The position numbers and the translations under genes were made by a program. This document shows, piece after piece, positions 42,579 to 51,810 of a DNA stretch of 64,000 nucleotides (position 1 is its first letter; each line of letters begins with the position of its first letter). The stretch spans positions 15,083 through 79,082 of the forward strand of contig JAZSFF010000034.1 in assembly GCA_045532055.1 (NCBI GenBank). The letters are read 5' to 3'. Below the pieces are notes generated by a model. The model did no database searches, had not been told where the DNA came from, and worked only from the letters and a program-made list of their open reading frames with translations. Source of the stretch: SIG440 sp045532055. Lineage in GTDB: Bacteria > Bacillota > Clostridia > Monoglobales > Monoglobaceae.

Positions 42579-44861
42579 ATGAGAGTTTTAATGGCCACAA
42601 TGCAGCTTGATATTGGCGGTGCAGAAACCCATATTGTAGAGCTTTCAAAGGCTTTGGCAAGACGGGGCGTTGAGGTTTTTGTTGCATCCAACGGCGGTGC
42701 TTATGTGAAAGAACTGGAAGATGCAGGAATCAAGCATTTCGATGTAACACTCCACAACAAGGCGGTGTCTTCTTTGTGGAGTGCATACAGGAAATTGGAG
42801 CGGATTATTCTGGATTATAAAATTGATGTAGTCCATGCCCATGCCCGCATTCCAGGATTCTTGTGCGGACTTTTGCATAGAAAGCACAAGTTCAGGTTCG
42901 TCACAACGGCGCATTGGGTTTTTAATACCAGATTTCCATTTAATCTGCTGACCAACTGGGGAGACCGGACTTTGGCGGTAAGTGATGATATAAAAAAATA
43001 TCTTGTGTACAATTATGGACTTGATGCTGATGATATAAGGGTTACAATCAATGGTGTTGACATTGAAAAGTTCTCGGACAATATTGATTTTTCTGATATT
43101 GCAAAGGAATTTGATTTTGGCAAGGATAAAACTCGGATTGTATATGTCAGTCGAATGGATACAGACCGCAGCTTTGCTGCACATAAGTTGATTGAGGCGG
43201 TGCCCTATCTAATAAAGGAAATCCCCGACGTTGAGGTTGTGATTGTTGGGGGCGGCAATGACTTTGAGAAGGTGAAAGAAGAAGCTGACCAGATGAATAA
43301 AACTTTGGGCAGCAGAGTTGTAATCGTTACCGGCGGACGTATCGACATAAACAAATTTGTGGCATCAGGAGATGTTTTTGTGGGTGTAAGCCGTGCAGCC
43401 CTTGAAGCTATGGCTGCAAGAAAGCCTGCAATCATTGCAGGAAACGAGGGATATATAGGTATATTTGATGAGGATAAGCTGCAGCTTTCAATTGACACCA
43501 ACTTTTGTTGCCGTGGTTGCGAAATGACCACCATGGAGAGCTTGCGTGATGATTTGATGAAAATCCTTGCGTCACAAGACGATGAATACAGAAAACATTT
43601 GGGTGATTATTCCATAGAAACCGTCAAGAAATATTATTCGGTGGAAACCATGGCAGATGATGCCCTTAAAATGTACATCTCTGTTATCAAGAATTCCAAA
43701 ATAAACCAGGTGGACATGGGAGAATTTGAAGATATCGAGAGGTACCTTGCCCACGGAAACAGCAAAAGGACAACAGACGTTGTGATTTCAGGATACTATG
43801 GCTTTCACAATAGCGGCGATGACTCTATTTTGTCTGCAATTATTGAAGGTATGAGAAAAAGATGTCCAAATGTTGAGATAACTGTTTTGTCAAAGGTTCC
43901 CGAAGAGACGGCGAAACTGTATAATGTGAGGTCCATTGACAGATTTAATTATATTGATATTTTCAGAGAACTCAGAAAGACCAAACTGCTTATCAGTGGT
44001 GGAGGAAGCCTTATACAGGATGTTACCAGCTCCAAGTCCTTATATTATTATTTGATGATTATGGGTTTGGCAAAGTTTTGCGGTGCAAAAGTTATGCTGT
44101 ATGCTAATGGCATAGGACCGGTTGCAAAGGCGCGGAATCTCTGGTGTGTGAAAAAAGTAATTAATAAGGTTGATATGATAACCCTTCGGGAAAAATCTTC
44201 CCGACAGGAGCTTGATGGTATAGTTGACCCCAATATTCCGGCGTTTGTTACGGCAGACCCTGTTTTTGCTTTGGAAAATGGTGACGAAAAGGCGGTTATG
44301 GAGGCCATTTCAAGGAGCGGCGTCCCTGCGGGCAAAGATTTCTTTGTGATTGCGGTCCGTGAATGGAAAAAGAACGATAAGGATTTCAAAGAAAAAATTG
44401 CAGCCTTTGCTGAACGAGTTTACGAAAAACACGGACTTATTCCCCTGATTGTGGCTATGCAGGATGTGTTTGACAGGGGGATTTCGGCAGAAATTGCAGA
44501 ACTTATCAAAGTGCCTTGCGGCGTTCTTGAGACAGGTCTTTCGCCCAGGGTTATACTTGGTGTTGTAGGAAGGTCAAAGCTTGTCTTAGGCATGAGACTT
44601 CATACCTTGATTTATGCGGCTAAGAATTGCGTTCCTGCAATAGCCCTTGATTATGACCCCAAGGTGAATGCGGTTGTTGATACTTTGGAACATGGTTTTG
44701 TTATGAAAGTAGAGGATATTGATGTGGAAAAATTGGTATCCTTTGCAGATGATATAATGAAAAAATATAATGATTTGCAGCAAACACTTTGTGAAAAGAG
44801 CGGACAATATAAAGCACTCGCAGACAAGAATACAGAAATGGCAATAGATTTGTTGAAATAA
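42579..44861 (+). CDS. Fusion: GT4 glycosyltransferase + CsaB-type polysaccharide pyruvyl transferase
   Basis: This 760-aa bifunctional protein has a GT4 glycosyltransferase at residues 1-370 (MQLDIGGAETHIVELSKAL at the start, IVYVSRMDTDRS, and a donor site around SRAALEAMAARKPAII). Residues about 400-760 are a CsaB-like pyruvyl transferase with VISGYYGFHNSGDDSILSAI, LLISGGGSLIQDVTS, MLYANGIGPV and GMRLHTLIYAAKN. CsaB adds pyruvate ketals to the secondary cell-wall polymer, and SLH-domain proteins bind to these. I chose the ATG at 42579, with AAAGGAA upstream. Together with the LCP gene it forms a small wall-polymer operon closed by a terminator. Confidence 0.9.
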   Translation: MRVLMATMQLDIGGAETHIVELSKALARRGVEVFVASNGGAYVKELEDAGIKHFDVTLHNKAVSSLWSAYRKLERIILDYKIDVVHAHARIPGFLCGLLHRKHKFRFVTTAHWVFNTRFPFNLLTNWGDRTLAVSDDIKKYLVYNYGLDADDIRVTINGVDIEKFSDNIDFSDIAKEFDFGKDKTRIVYVSRMDTDRSFAAHKLIEAVPYLIKEIPDVEVVIVGGGNDFEKVKEEADQMNKTLGSRVVIVTGGRIDINKFVASGDVFVGVSRAALEAMAARKPAIIAGNEGYIGIFDEDKLQLSIDTNFCCRGCEMTTMESLRDDLMKILASQDDEYRKHLGDYSIETVKKYYSVETMADDALKMYISVIKNSKINQVDMGEFEDIERYLAHGNSKRTTDVVISGYYGFHNSGDDSILSAIIEGMRKRCPNVEITVLSKVPEETAKLYNVRSIDRFNYIDIFRELRKTKLLISGGGSLIQDVTSSKSLYYYLMIMGLAKFCGAKVMLYANGIGPVAKARNLWCVKKVINKVDMITLREKSSRQELDGIVDPNIPAFVTADPVFALENGDEKAVMEAISRSGVPAGKDFFVIAVREWKKNDKDFKEKIAAFAERVYEKHGLIPLIVAMQDVFDRGISAEIAELIKVPCGVLETGLSPRVILGVVGRSKLVLGMRLHTLIYAAKNCVPAIALDYDPKVNAVVDTLEHGFVMKVEDIDVEKLVSFADDIMKKYNDLQQTLCEKSGQYKALADKNTEMAIDLLK

Positions 44862-44865
44862 AAAA

Positions 44866-44899
44866 CACCCGATACTGCAAAAGCGGTATCGGGTTTGTC
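44866..44899 (+). terminator. Rho-independent terminator after the GT4-CsaB gene
   Basis: Hairpin ACCCGATAC-TGC / GCG-GTATCGGGT with an AAAA loop, followed by a short T-rich run. Confidence 0.82.
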
Positions 44900-44911
44900 A
44901 TACAGGTAATT

Positions 44912-44946
44912 AAAAAAACATACCCTATAACAAGGTATGTTTTTTT
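44912..44946 (-). terminator. Rho-independent terminator of spoVG
   Basis: AAAAAACATACC / GGTATGTTTTTT with a 9-base loop; on the - strand the T tract follows the stem. Confidence 0.85.
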
Positions 44947-44972
44947 AATATAAGAAGAATTGTCTGTCAAAA

Positions 44973-45248
44973 TTATTCTTCGGTTGCGAACTCAGCCAGA
45001 GATTCTTCATATTTTGCAAGAATCATGTTCTGAAGAAGCTCTCTCATCTCGGCATTGATGGGATGTGCAATATCCTTGAACTCGCCGTCGGGAGTCTTTC
45101 TGCTGGGCATGGCAATGAAAAGCTTTTCCTGACCTTCGATAACTTTGATGTCATGAACAACAAAAGCATCGTCAAATGTAACAGAAACAACTGCTTTCAT
45201 TCTGCCGTCCGCATTAATCTTTCTTACCTTAATGTCTGTGATTTGCAT
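44973..45248 (-). CDS. spoVG: Septation/sporulation regulator SpoVG
   Basis: This 91-aa RNA/DNA-binding protein begins MQITDIKVRKINADG, with the family core VVHDIKVIEGQEKLFIAMPS then RKTPDGEFKDIAHPIN. It affects septum formation, cortex development and, in several Firmicutes, virulence and envelope genes. I chose the ATG at 45248, with AGAGGTG well spaced; an in-frame start at 45269 would overlap that site. It is divergent from murC. A homologue does not by itself prove sporulation. Confidence 0.94.
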   Translation of the reverse strand: MQITDIKVRKINADGRMKAVVSVTFDDAFVVHDIKVIEGQEKLFIAMPSRKTPDGEFKDIAHPINAEMRELLQNMILAKYEESLAEFATEE

Positions 45249-45329
45249 AAAATGCACCTCTTTTTTCATTGTATATAGCTTTTAATTATTTTACTTATGA
45301 AAAATTATATAATAATATACATCGTGATA

Positions 45330-45358
45330 TTGATAAATTTTTGAAATTGTGGTAAAAT
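45330..45358 (+). promoter_or_regulatory. Promoter of murC
   Basis: TTGATA (45330-45335), 17-bp spacer, TAAAAT (45353-45358); the start codon is about 75 bp downstream. Confidence 0.7.
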
Positions 45359-45433
45359 ACTCTTTGGAGACAGGAAAACCTGTTTCAGAAAAAAGACGTA
45401 AGCGAGATTAAATCTTCCAAGGAGATGAGAATT

Positions 45434-46810
45434 TTGAAAAACTTTCAGCTTTCCACACTTCCGCAACATGCCAAAATACATATGATAGGAATTGGTGGAA
45501 TCAGCATGAGTGCGTTGGCACATATGCTGATGCATCTTGGTTACAGCGTTTCAGGCTCTGATCGCACAGAAACCCCGATTGTCCAAAAACTTACAGAGGC
45601 AGGTGCCGAGATATCAATCGGGCATACAGCAAACGCAGTATGTGACCCTGACCTTGTATGCTATACAGCAGCAATCCCTCAGGACAATCCGGAATTGGTT
45701 AAAGCCCGTTCGTTGGGAATACCCGTTATGGAACGTGCCGAACTTCTTGGACAGATGATGAACATATATAAGTTCCCCATTGCGGTTGCCGGGACGCACG
45801 GAAAAACCACCACAACATCAATGTTGTCGCTGGTTCTTCTGGAAGCAAATCTTGATCCCTCCATTTTGGTTGGCGGTGAGCTTTCGCAAATAAACGGCAA
45901 CTACAAAATTGGCAGAGAAGATTATCTTGTTTTTGAGGCTTGTGAATATGTAGAAAGTTTTCTGCATTTTCATCCATATTACACAATAATTACAAATGTC
46001 GAAGAAGATCATTTGGACTACTTTACTGATATCAATCATATTATAACAGCTTTTAAAAAATTTACAAGACTAAATTCGCCCAATGGGTGCATTATTGTTT
46101 GTTCTGACGATAAAAATACTGAATTTGTTGTGCAAAATATCAAAACAAAAGTGTTGAGATATGGTATAATTGGTAAAAATAACGATTTTTATGCCGAAAA
46201 TATACGGGTTAATGAGTTTGGGAGATGTGAGTTTGCTGTATTTGCCTACGGAAAAGAGGCGGCAAAAATAGAGCTTTCGGTACATGGCGAGCACAATGTA
46301 AGGAATGCCTTGGGGGTTTTTGCCTTGGCGTGGGAATTGGGCATTGATGCTGAAACTATTAAACGGGGACTGGAGAATTTTTGCGGAACAAAACGTCGGT
46401 TTGAGACCTTGGGTTCGGTGAAAGAAATCACTATTGTTGATGATTATGCACATCACCCAACGGAAATTGAAAGCTCTCTCAAGGCGGCAAAAGCTGTGAC
46501 AAAGGGTGATGTGTGGTGCGTTTTTCAACCTCACACCTATTCAAGAACAAAGGCCTTTACCAAGGAGTTTGCAAAGGCTTTGGAACTGGCAGACCACTCC
46601 ATTGTGACAGATGTTTATCCTGCGAGAGAGATATATGACGGAACCATCCATTCCTGCGATTTGGTGGAAATTATGGATAAAGGCATGTATATCAATGACT
46701 TTGATGCAATCAAGAGATATGTTTTAAAAAATGCAAAACCCGGGGACATGGTTATTACCATGGGTGCCGGTGATATATTTAAATTGGGATATTCTTTGAT
46801 TGAAAAATAA
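45434..46810 (+). CDS. murC: UDP-N-acetylmuramate--L-alanine ligase
   Basis: This 458-aa Mur ligase adds L-Ala to UDP-MurNAc in the cytoplasm. Motifs: HMIGIGGISMSALAHML at the N-terminus, the ATP loop VAGTHGKTTTTSMLSLVL at about residue 115, FEACEYVESFLHFHP, NVEEDHLDYF and VDDYAHHPTEIESSL. I chose the TTG at 45434 because AAGGAGATGAG lies right before it; the ATG at 45425 is part of that ribosome-binding site. It is a monocistronic unit with its own promoter and terminator, separate from the dcw cluster. Confidence 0.94.
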   Translation: MKNFQLSTLPQHAKIHMIGIGGISMSALAHMLMHLGYSVSGSDRTETPIVQKLTEAGAEISIGHTANAVCDPDLVCYTAAIPQDNPELVKARSLGIPVMERAELLGQMMNIYKFPIAVAGTHGKTTTTSMLSLVLLEANLDPSILVGGELSQINGNYKIGREDYLVFEACEYVESFLHFHPYYTIITNVEEDHLDYFTDINHIITAFKKFTRLNSPNGCIIVCSDDKNTEFVVQNIKTKVLRYGIIGKNNDFYAENIRVNEFGRCEFAVFAYGKEAAKIELSVHGEHNVRNALGVFALAWELGIDAETIKRGLENFCGTKRRFETLGSVKEITIVDDYAHHPTEIESSLKAAKAVTKGDVWCVFQPHTYSRTKAFTKEFAKALELADHSIVTDVYPAREIYDGTIHSCDLVEIMDKGMYINDFDAIKRYVLKNAKPGDMVITMGAGDIFKLGYSLIEK

Positions 46811-46813
46811 AAG

Positions 46814-46875
46814 AAACAGGTCCTTGCGTGGCAAATTCCTGGTGGGGAAGTGCCTGACGGGACCTGTTTTTTTGT
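46814..46875 (+). terminator. Terminator of murC with a large apical loop
   Basis: Arms AAACAGGTCC (46814-46823) and GGACCTGTTT are followed by a T tract. The 36-base apex may fold further. The AraC gene on the opposite strand ends just beyond it. Confidence 0.75.
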
Positions 46876-47811
46876 CTATATTTCGAGCGGAGTCTTTAGC
46901 TTGGGCGGTGCGGTACACAGTTCGCTTGCTACATCAAGGGGCGAAAGTGCCTTGATGGATGCGGAGTATTGCGAAGGGGACATGCCTGTGCTTTTTTTGA
47001 ATTGCAGAGAAAAATAGTGTATGCTTGAGTAGCCCAAGAGTTCTGCTATCTGGGAAATGTTGTAGTTGTCCTCGCGCAGATATTTTTTGGCAAGATTGAT
47101 TTTAAGGTATATAAAATATTGCATGGGACTTGTGCCTAATCCTGATTGGAAAAGTCGGTTTACGCCCATGCGGTTGAGACCGCTGTATTTCATCAAACGC
47201 TCAATAGACATGCTTTCTGATATATGGTCAAGCATAAAGTTGACTAAAATATTCAGTGTAGCGTCAGAGTTGTTTATGGTGGTGGTTCGGTATTGGGTTG
47301 CAGGCATGTTCTGCCGTAAGAAGAGTATAAGAAATTCACATATATAATTCTTTATAAGTTGTTCTGAACAGAGTACGGGTTCTTTTTTGCGCACCAGGGT
47401 AGTGGTATATATGTTGCTGAGAGGTGATGAGAAGGCGTTTGTATACTCTGAGAGAATTTTTGAAAGCAGACTCTTTTGTTCCTGTCCCACCTTCAGAACC
47501 TTGTTCTCAAAAAATGTCATTACAGAAGAGGGGCAGTCAAAGGAAACGATGGCAACATTAGGCGCAATTTTGCCATTGGCGCGGATATTATGCCACTCGT
47601 TGGGCTTGTGAAAAATAACATTTCCTTGGGAAAGGATGAGTTCCTGGTCACCTGCAGTTGCAGTAACTTCCCCTTTGTCCACATAGACAAATTCCCAGAA
47701 GTTGTGCTTCTCGCCATGAAAACGAAAGGTCTTGGAGTATTCAAAATAATGCACAGAATACAGCTTGTTGATGGTTAGTGTGTCATTGAGGTCCAAACCA
47801 GTGTAATGCAT
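46876..47811 (-). CDS. AraC family transcriptional regulator with N-terminal cupin
   Basis: This 311-aa protein has a cupin-type sensor domain (about residues 25-130; FWEFVYVDKGEVTATAG, IFHKPNEWHNI) and a C-terminal AraC double helix-turn-helix, with NLAKKYLREDNYNISQIAEL and GYSSIHYFSLQFKKSTGMSP at residues about 245-290. I chose the ATG at 47811, preceded by AAAGGGGTGA. The frame stays open for another 770 bases upstream, but that part is antisense to the next gene and not protein-like. It is divergent from a nucleotidyltransferase/HexNAc-kinase pair and probably activates it in response to a sugar. Confidence 0.9.
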   Translation of the reverse strand: MHYTGLDLNDTLTINKLYSVHYFEYSKTFRFHGEKHNFWEFVYVDKGEVTATAGDQELILSQGNVIFHKPNEWHNIRANGKIAPNVAIVSFDCPSSVMTFFENKVLKVGQEQKSLLSKILSEYTNAFSSPLSNIYTTTLVRKKEPVLCSEQLIKNYICEFLILFLRQNMPATQYRTTTINNSDATLNILVNFMLDHISESMSIERLMKYSGLNRMGVNRLFQSGLGTSPMQYFIYLKINLAKKYLREDNYNISQIAELLGYSSIHYFSLQFKKSTGMSPSQYSASIKALSPLDVASELCTAPPKLKTPLEI

Positions 47812-48048
47812 ATAATTCACCCCTTTGGTTTCTTTACATATTAATATAGTACCAAAAACTTCATATAAATGCAAGAAAAAATTGATAAAATTATAAGCAA
47901 AAGTTATTTTTAGGTAAATACAAAGGCTGTTTTTTTTGTATAATGGAAGATAGAGTGGGTTTTTATGGTCAATAATTAAATTGATGTGTTGCGGCACAAT
48001 CATATGGTTGTTGATGAAGTAAGTATTATAGCAGGAGATGTGTGAGAT
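47812..48048. promoter_or_regulatory. Divergent region between AraC gene and nucleotidyltransferase gene
   Basis: On the + strand a perfect TATAAT (47939-47944) has only AAATAC at the -35 position 17 bp upstream. A weak -35 with a strong -10 fits an activator-dependent promoter, which suits the divergent AraC protein. The leader is about 100 nt. Confidence 0.55.
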
Positions 48049-48897
48049 ATGAACAAAAAGACAACCCTTGTGGTTATGGCGGCAGGTATGGGCAGCAGGT
48101 TTGGTGGACTTAAACAGATTGCACCGGTTGGCCCCGGTGGCGAGATAATTTTGGATTTCTCTGTTTATGATGCTGTGAAAGCGGGATTTGATAAGACTGT
48201 ATTTATAATAAGACGGGATATCGAAAAGGATTTCCGCGAAATCACAAAGAAAAAAATTGAAAAGATGACCGATGTTGAGTATGTGTTTCAGGATATGGAC
48301 AATCTTCCTGAGGGATTCAGGGTTCCTGATGGCAGGACAAAACCATGGGGTACAGGCCATGCTGTTTTTTGCACTCAGGCGGTGGTGGATACACCCTTTG
48401 CGCTTATTAACGCTGATGATTATTATGGACAGAAGTCCTTTAAGATTTTGCATGACAACCTTGTGGAGAGGGACGAAAACTGCATGGTGGGATTTACATT
48501 GGGCAACACAATTACTGAAAACGGCACAGTTTCCAGGGGTATTTGTGATGTTGAGGGTGGATTTCTGAAAAGTGTGGTTGAACATACAGACCTTGACAAA
48601 AACAGAGGTGTTTCACTTGACAAGATTGTTTCAATGAATATGTGGGGTCTTTTGCCCGGTGTGTTTGAAGATGTTAGAACAGAATTCCTCAAGTTCCTGA
48701 GAAATCTTAAGAATCCAATGAAAGACGAGTTTTATATACCATTTGTTATGGACAACATGATTCGCAACAAAAATGAAAAAATCAGAGTTCTTGAAACAGA
48801 TGATAAATGGTATGGCGTTACGTATAAAGAAGACAAAGAGATGGTTATGGCAGCAATGAAAAATCTTGTTGATAAGGGGTATTATGATGGAATTTAG
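48049..48897 (+). CDS. Sugar-phosphate nucleotidyltransferase
   Basis: This 282-aa GT-A fold nucleotidyltransferase has the signature VVMAAGMGSRFGGLKQIAPV (G-x-G-S/T-R-x-x-x-L-K) at the N-terminus and the metal motif LINADDYYGQKSF near residue 123. It makes an NDP-sugar from a sugar-1-phosphate. The next gene is a NahK-like kinase that would produce the sugar-1-phosphate, so the pair may form a salvage route to UDP-HexNAc or UDP-hexose. The start ATG has AGGAGATGTG upstream. Confidence 0.88.
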   Translation: MNKKTTLVVMAAGMGSRFGGLKQIAPVGPGGEIILDFSVYDAVKAGFDKTVFIIRRDIEKDFREITKKKIEKMTDVEYVFQDMDNLPEGFRVPDGRTKPWGTGHAVFCTQAVVDTPFALINADDYYGQKSFKILHDNLVERDENCMVGFTLGNTITENGTVSRGICDVEGGFLKSVVEHTDLDKNRGVSLDKIVSMNMWGLLPGVFEDVRTEFLKFLRNLKNPMKDEFYIPFVMDNMIRNKNEKIRVLETDDKWYGVTYKEDKEMVMAAMKNLVDKGYYDGI

Positions 48898-49960
48898 CTT
48901 GAAAGCGGTTGCCAAACAGTTTAATGTTGACATAGATATTGAAAGTTATGGCAACGGTCATATAAATGACACATATCTTTGTGAAACTTCACCACGCTAT
49001 ATACTTCAAAGAATAAACAAAAAGGTTTTCAAAAATCCCAAAGAGGTTATGGATAATATTTTTGGGGTTACTGAGCACTTGAAAAGGAAAATTCAGGCTC
49101 AGGGCGGTGATGTGGAGAGGGAGACTCTCAATGTTATAAGAACCTGTGATGGCGAAAATCTTTACAAACTTGATGATGATAATTATTTTAGAATGTATAA
49201 GTTTGTTGAGGATACGGTGAGCTATGATATCGTTGAAAATCCGGTTCAGCTCTATTTTGCGGGAAAGGCCTTTGGCAGGTTTCAAAACATGCTGGATGAT
49301 TACCCGGCAGACAAACTTTTTGAGACCATTGTGGATTTCCACAACACACCTGAACGTGTGCATCAGCTTGAGGTGGCCATTCAAAATAACGCAGCAGGCA
49401 GACTTGATTCAGTGAAGGAAGAAATTGAGTTTGCACGGGAATATGCAAAGTATGCATCAATTATCACAGATGAAATGGCAAAGGGAACTGTGCCGTTGAG
49501 GGTTACTCACAATGATACAAAGCTTAACAATGTATTATTTGACAAGGACAGCGGTGAAGGGATTTGTGTAATTGACCTTGATACGGTTATGCCTGGCTCG
49601 GTGCTCTATGATTTTGGCGATGCTTTGAGGTTTGGAGCATCAAGCGGCGAAGAAGACGAGCGGGACCTTGATAAAATATGGTTTGACATGGATAAATTTG
49701 AGCAGTTCGTAAGGGGGTTCCTTAGCGAGACGGCCAAATGTCTTACACAAAAAGAAATTGAACTTTTGCCCATATCTGCACTAATAATAACCTACGAATG
49801 CGGAATCAGGTTCCTTGCAGACTATCTCAATGGTGATACATATTTCAAGACCTGTAGGAAAGGTCAGAATTTGGACAGAGTAAGAACTCATATCAGGCTG
49901 GTGAAGGATATTGAAAAAAAGCTGGACGATATGAAAAAAGTAATAGAAAAATATATTTAG
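48887..49960 (+). CDS. Phosphotransferase of the APH fold, NahK (N-acetylhexosamine 1-kinase)-like
   Basis: This 357-aa protein has an aminoglycoside-phosphotransferase-type kinase fold: YGNGHINDTYLCET and RYILQRINKKVFKNP at the N-terminus, the catalytic loop LRVTHNDTKLNNVLFD (H-N-D-x-K-x-x-N) and the metal motif VIDLDTVMPGSVLYDFGD. NahK of bifidobacteria, which salvages GlcNAc/GalNAc from mucin and milk glycans, shares these blocks. I chose the ATG at 48887, with AAGGGG upstream; the gene overlaps the end of the nucleotidyltransferase. The substrate is inferred, not proven. Confidence 0.85.
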   Translation: MEFSLKAVAKQFNVDIDIESYGNGHINDTYLCETSPRYILQRINKKVFKNPKEVMDNIFGVTEHLKRKIQAQGGDVERETLNVIRTCDGENLYKLDDDNYFRMYKFVEDTVSYDIVENPVQLYFAGKAFGRFQNMLDDYPADKLFETIVDFHNTPERVHQLEVAIQNNAAGRLDSVKEEIEFAREYAKYASIITDEMAKGTVPLRVTHNDTKLNNVLFDKDSGEGICVIDLDTVMPGSVLYDFGDALRFGASSGEEDERDLDKIWFDMDKFEQFVRGFLSETAKCLTQKEIELLPISALIITYECGIRFLADYLNGDTYFKTCRKGQNLDRVRTHIRLVKDIEKKLDDMKKVIEKYI

Positions 49961-49963
49961 CAA

Positions 49964-50003
49964 AAAGCCCCTTGCATCAATGTGATGTAAGGAGCTTTTA
50001 TTA
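49964..50003. terminator. Terminator between the kinase gene and the convergent ABC exporter gene
   Basis: AAAAGCCCCTTGCATCA / TGATGTAAGGAGCTTTT, an imperfect stem with T tracts on both sides; it overlaps the end of the ABC exporter frame. Confidence 0.8.
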
Positions 50004-51671
50004 TATTTCATTCAGTTCACATCTAAATTTTTTGTTTTCTATATATATGTGTTTGTTGCATATGTTGAATGCAGCGCGTTTGTGCGAAATGATGATACAG
50101 GTTTTATTTTTCTGTTCTCTGATGTTTGCTAGCAACCTTTCCTCTGTGGCTTCATCGAGAGCCGAGGTGGCCTCGTCCAGAAGGATGATAGGTGCGTCAG
50201 AGAGGATGGCACGAGTTACAGCGAGTCTTTGAACCTGACCTTCAGAAAGGCCCATACCTTTTTCGCCAACATAGGTGTCAAGGCCCTGGGGGAGTTGATT
50301 TATAAAGTCTGCCGCACAGCTTATTTCTGCGGCTTTCATTATTTCCTCGTCAGTGGCGTCAGGTTTTACAAGAGATACTGTCTCCCGGATTGTTCCTGAA
50401 AGCAATAGATTTCCCTGTGGTACATAAGAGAACAATGACCTTGAAAATTTGCCTACGGTCAAGTTTTTGTCGGTCATATTCAGGCGTATATCTCCGCTTG
50501 TAGGGATAAGAACGCCAAGGAGAAGTTTGATAAGGGTGCTTTTGCCTATTCCTGAGATTCCTGCAATAACGGCAAAATCGCCCTTGTCTATGGTGAGGTT
50601 TGCGTTGTCAAGGACTACGTCACGACCATAGCTGAAAGAAATACTCTGAAAGCTGATGTTTTGCAGCTTTTCATATGAAGATACGGGGTCAAGTGGGGGA
50701 TATTGTTCTTTTTCGTCGGGCAGACTGTCAATCTCGATGATTCTTTCACCTGATGCCAGGATGGAATAATATTTGGGCACAACCCCCGAAAGTCCGGCGA
50801 AGGGAGCTTGTATCTGATTTACCAACTGTATTATGGCTGTAAGTGTACCAACTGTTATTGTGCCCAGGAAAAGCCGATAAGCACTCCAGATAAGAGCATA
50901 CAGAGAACCTGCATTGAAAACAGTGCTGAGACCGGTGTGTGACAAGAGGGACAGACCCGTGCGTTTCATCTGGGCTTTATAGTTGATGTCCTGCAGAGAA
51001 CTGGCTTTTTGTGAAATTTTGTCCTCAATGCCAAAAACTTTTATCATGAGAATACTGCCTACGGATTCCTGAAAGAAAGAGCGGGTTTTTGCTTCGGATT
51101 CCTGAACGCGTTTGTGCAGGTTTTTCATAAGTTTGCGGAATGCGCTTATTACAATAAGCAGCAAAATTCCTCCAAACAAAAAGATAAAGGCAAAGTTTTT
51201 GTCCAGTTGGACAAGGGCATAAAGTGCATAGATAAGACCCACAATCAAGGCGGTTACGCTTGGTATAAGGGAGATTATTCCGTTTGAAATAATACTGATA
51301 TCATTGTTCAGTCGGGTAAGCAGGTCGCCGGTATGATACGATGTTATTACGGAATAATCTTTTTTCAGAATGGACGTAAAAATCCTGTTGCGGAATCTGA
51401 TTTGCAGTTTTGCTGAGATATGTGCCTCAAATGCCTGACCAACCAGTCTTATTGCGATTTGGACAAGGATGATTGCAACAAGTTTTGCCGCACTGATTAC
51501 CATGCCGTCAAAATCATGGTTTGCGGCGGAGTCAATTACCGATTTTGAAGAGAGAGCAAAAACAACCCCCAATATCGCAAGAGAACAGCGGAAAAGAGAA
51601 AGCAATAATATCGAGAAAACCTGTGCCTTTGAGTGGGAATAAAGCCATTTCAAAGTTTGTTTATCTTTCAT
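50001..51671 (-). CDS. ABC exporter, fused permease and ATP-binding protein
   Basis: This 556-aa half-transporter has an N-terminal membrane domain of six helices (residues about 15-300) and a C-terminal ATPase with Walker A AGISGIGKSTLIKLLLG, signature LSEGQVQRLAVTRAI, Walker B IILLDEATSALD and the H-loop IISHKRA. It would work as a homodimer or heterodimer. The substrate is unknown. I chose the ATG at 51671 because AGGTGA precedes it. The gene stands alone, with no partner half-transporter beside it. Confidence 0.92.
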   Translation of the reverse strand: MKDKQTLKWLYSHSKAQVFSILLLSLFRCSLAILGVVFALSSKSVIDSAANHDFDGMVISAAKLVAIILVQIAIRLVGQAFEAHISAKLQIRFRNRIFTSILKKDYSVITSYHTGDLLTRLNNDISIISNGIISLIPSVTALIVGLIYALYALVQLDKNFAFIFLFGGILLLIVISAFRKLMKNLHKRVQESEAKTRSFFQESVGSILMIKVFGIEDKISQKASSLQDINYKAQMKRTGLSLLSHTGLSTVFNAGSLYALIWSAYRLFLGTITVGTLTAIIQLVNQIQAPFAGLSGVVPKYYSILASGERIIEIDSLPDEKEQYPPLDPVSSYEKLQNISFQSISFSYGRDVVLDNANLTIDKGDFAVIAGISGIGKSTLIKLLLGVLIPTSGDIRLNMTDKNLTVGKFSRSLFSYVPQGNLLLSGTIRETVSLVKPDATDEEIMKAAEISCAADFINQLPQGLDTYVGEKGMGLSEGQVQRLAVTRAILSDAPIILLDEATSALDEATEERLLANIREQKNKTCIIISHKRAAFNICNKHIYIENKKFRCELNEI

Positions 51672-51810
51672 TCGTATCACCTATGTATTCTTAATTTCCA
51701 TTCAAGTTTAGCACAACGGCGACTTTTCGTCAAGTATAAAGCCCTGCATAAAAATGGATACAAAAACATGATATTGTTGTGGTTAATGAGAAGTTGTCGG
51801 AAACTTGTGG

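Noticed and set aside
46876..48585. A 569-codon open frame on the - strand that extends the AraC gene upstream.
   Set aside because: The part beyond 47811 is antisense to the nucleotidyltransferase and has no protein-like composition; the AraC start with a good ribosome-binding site is at 47811.
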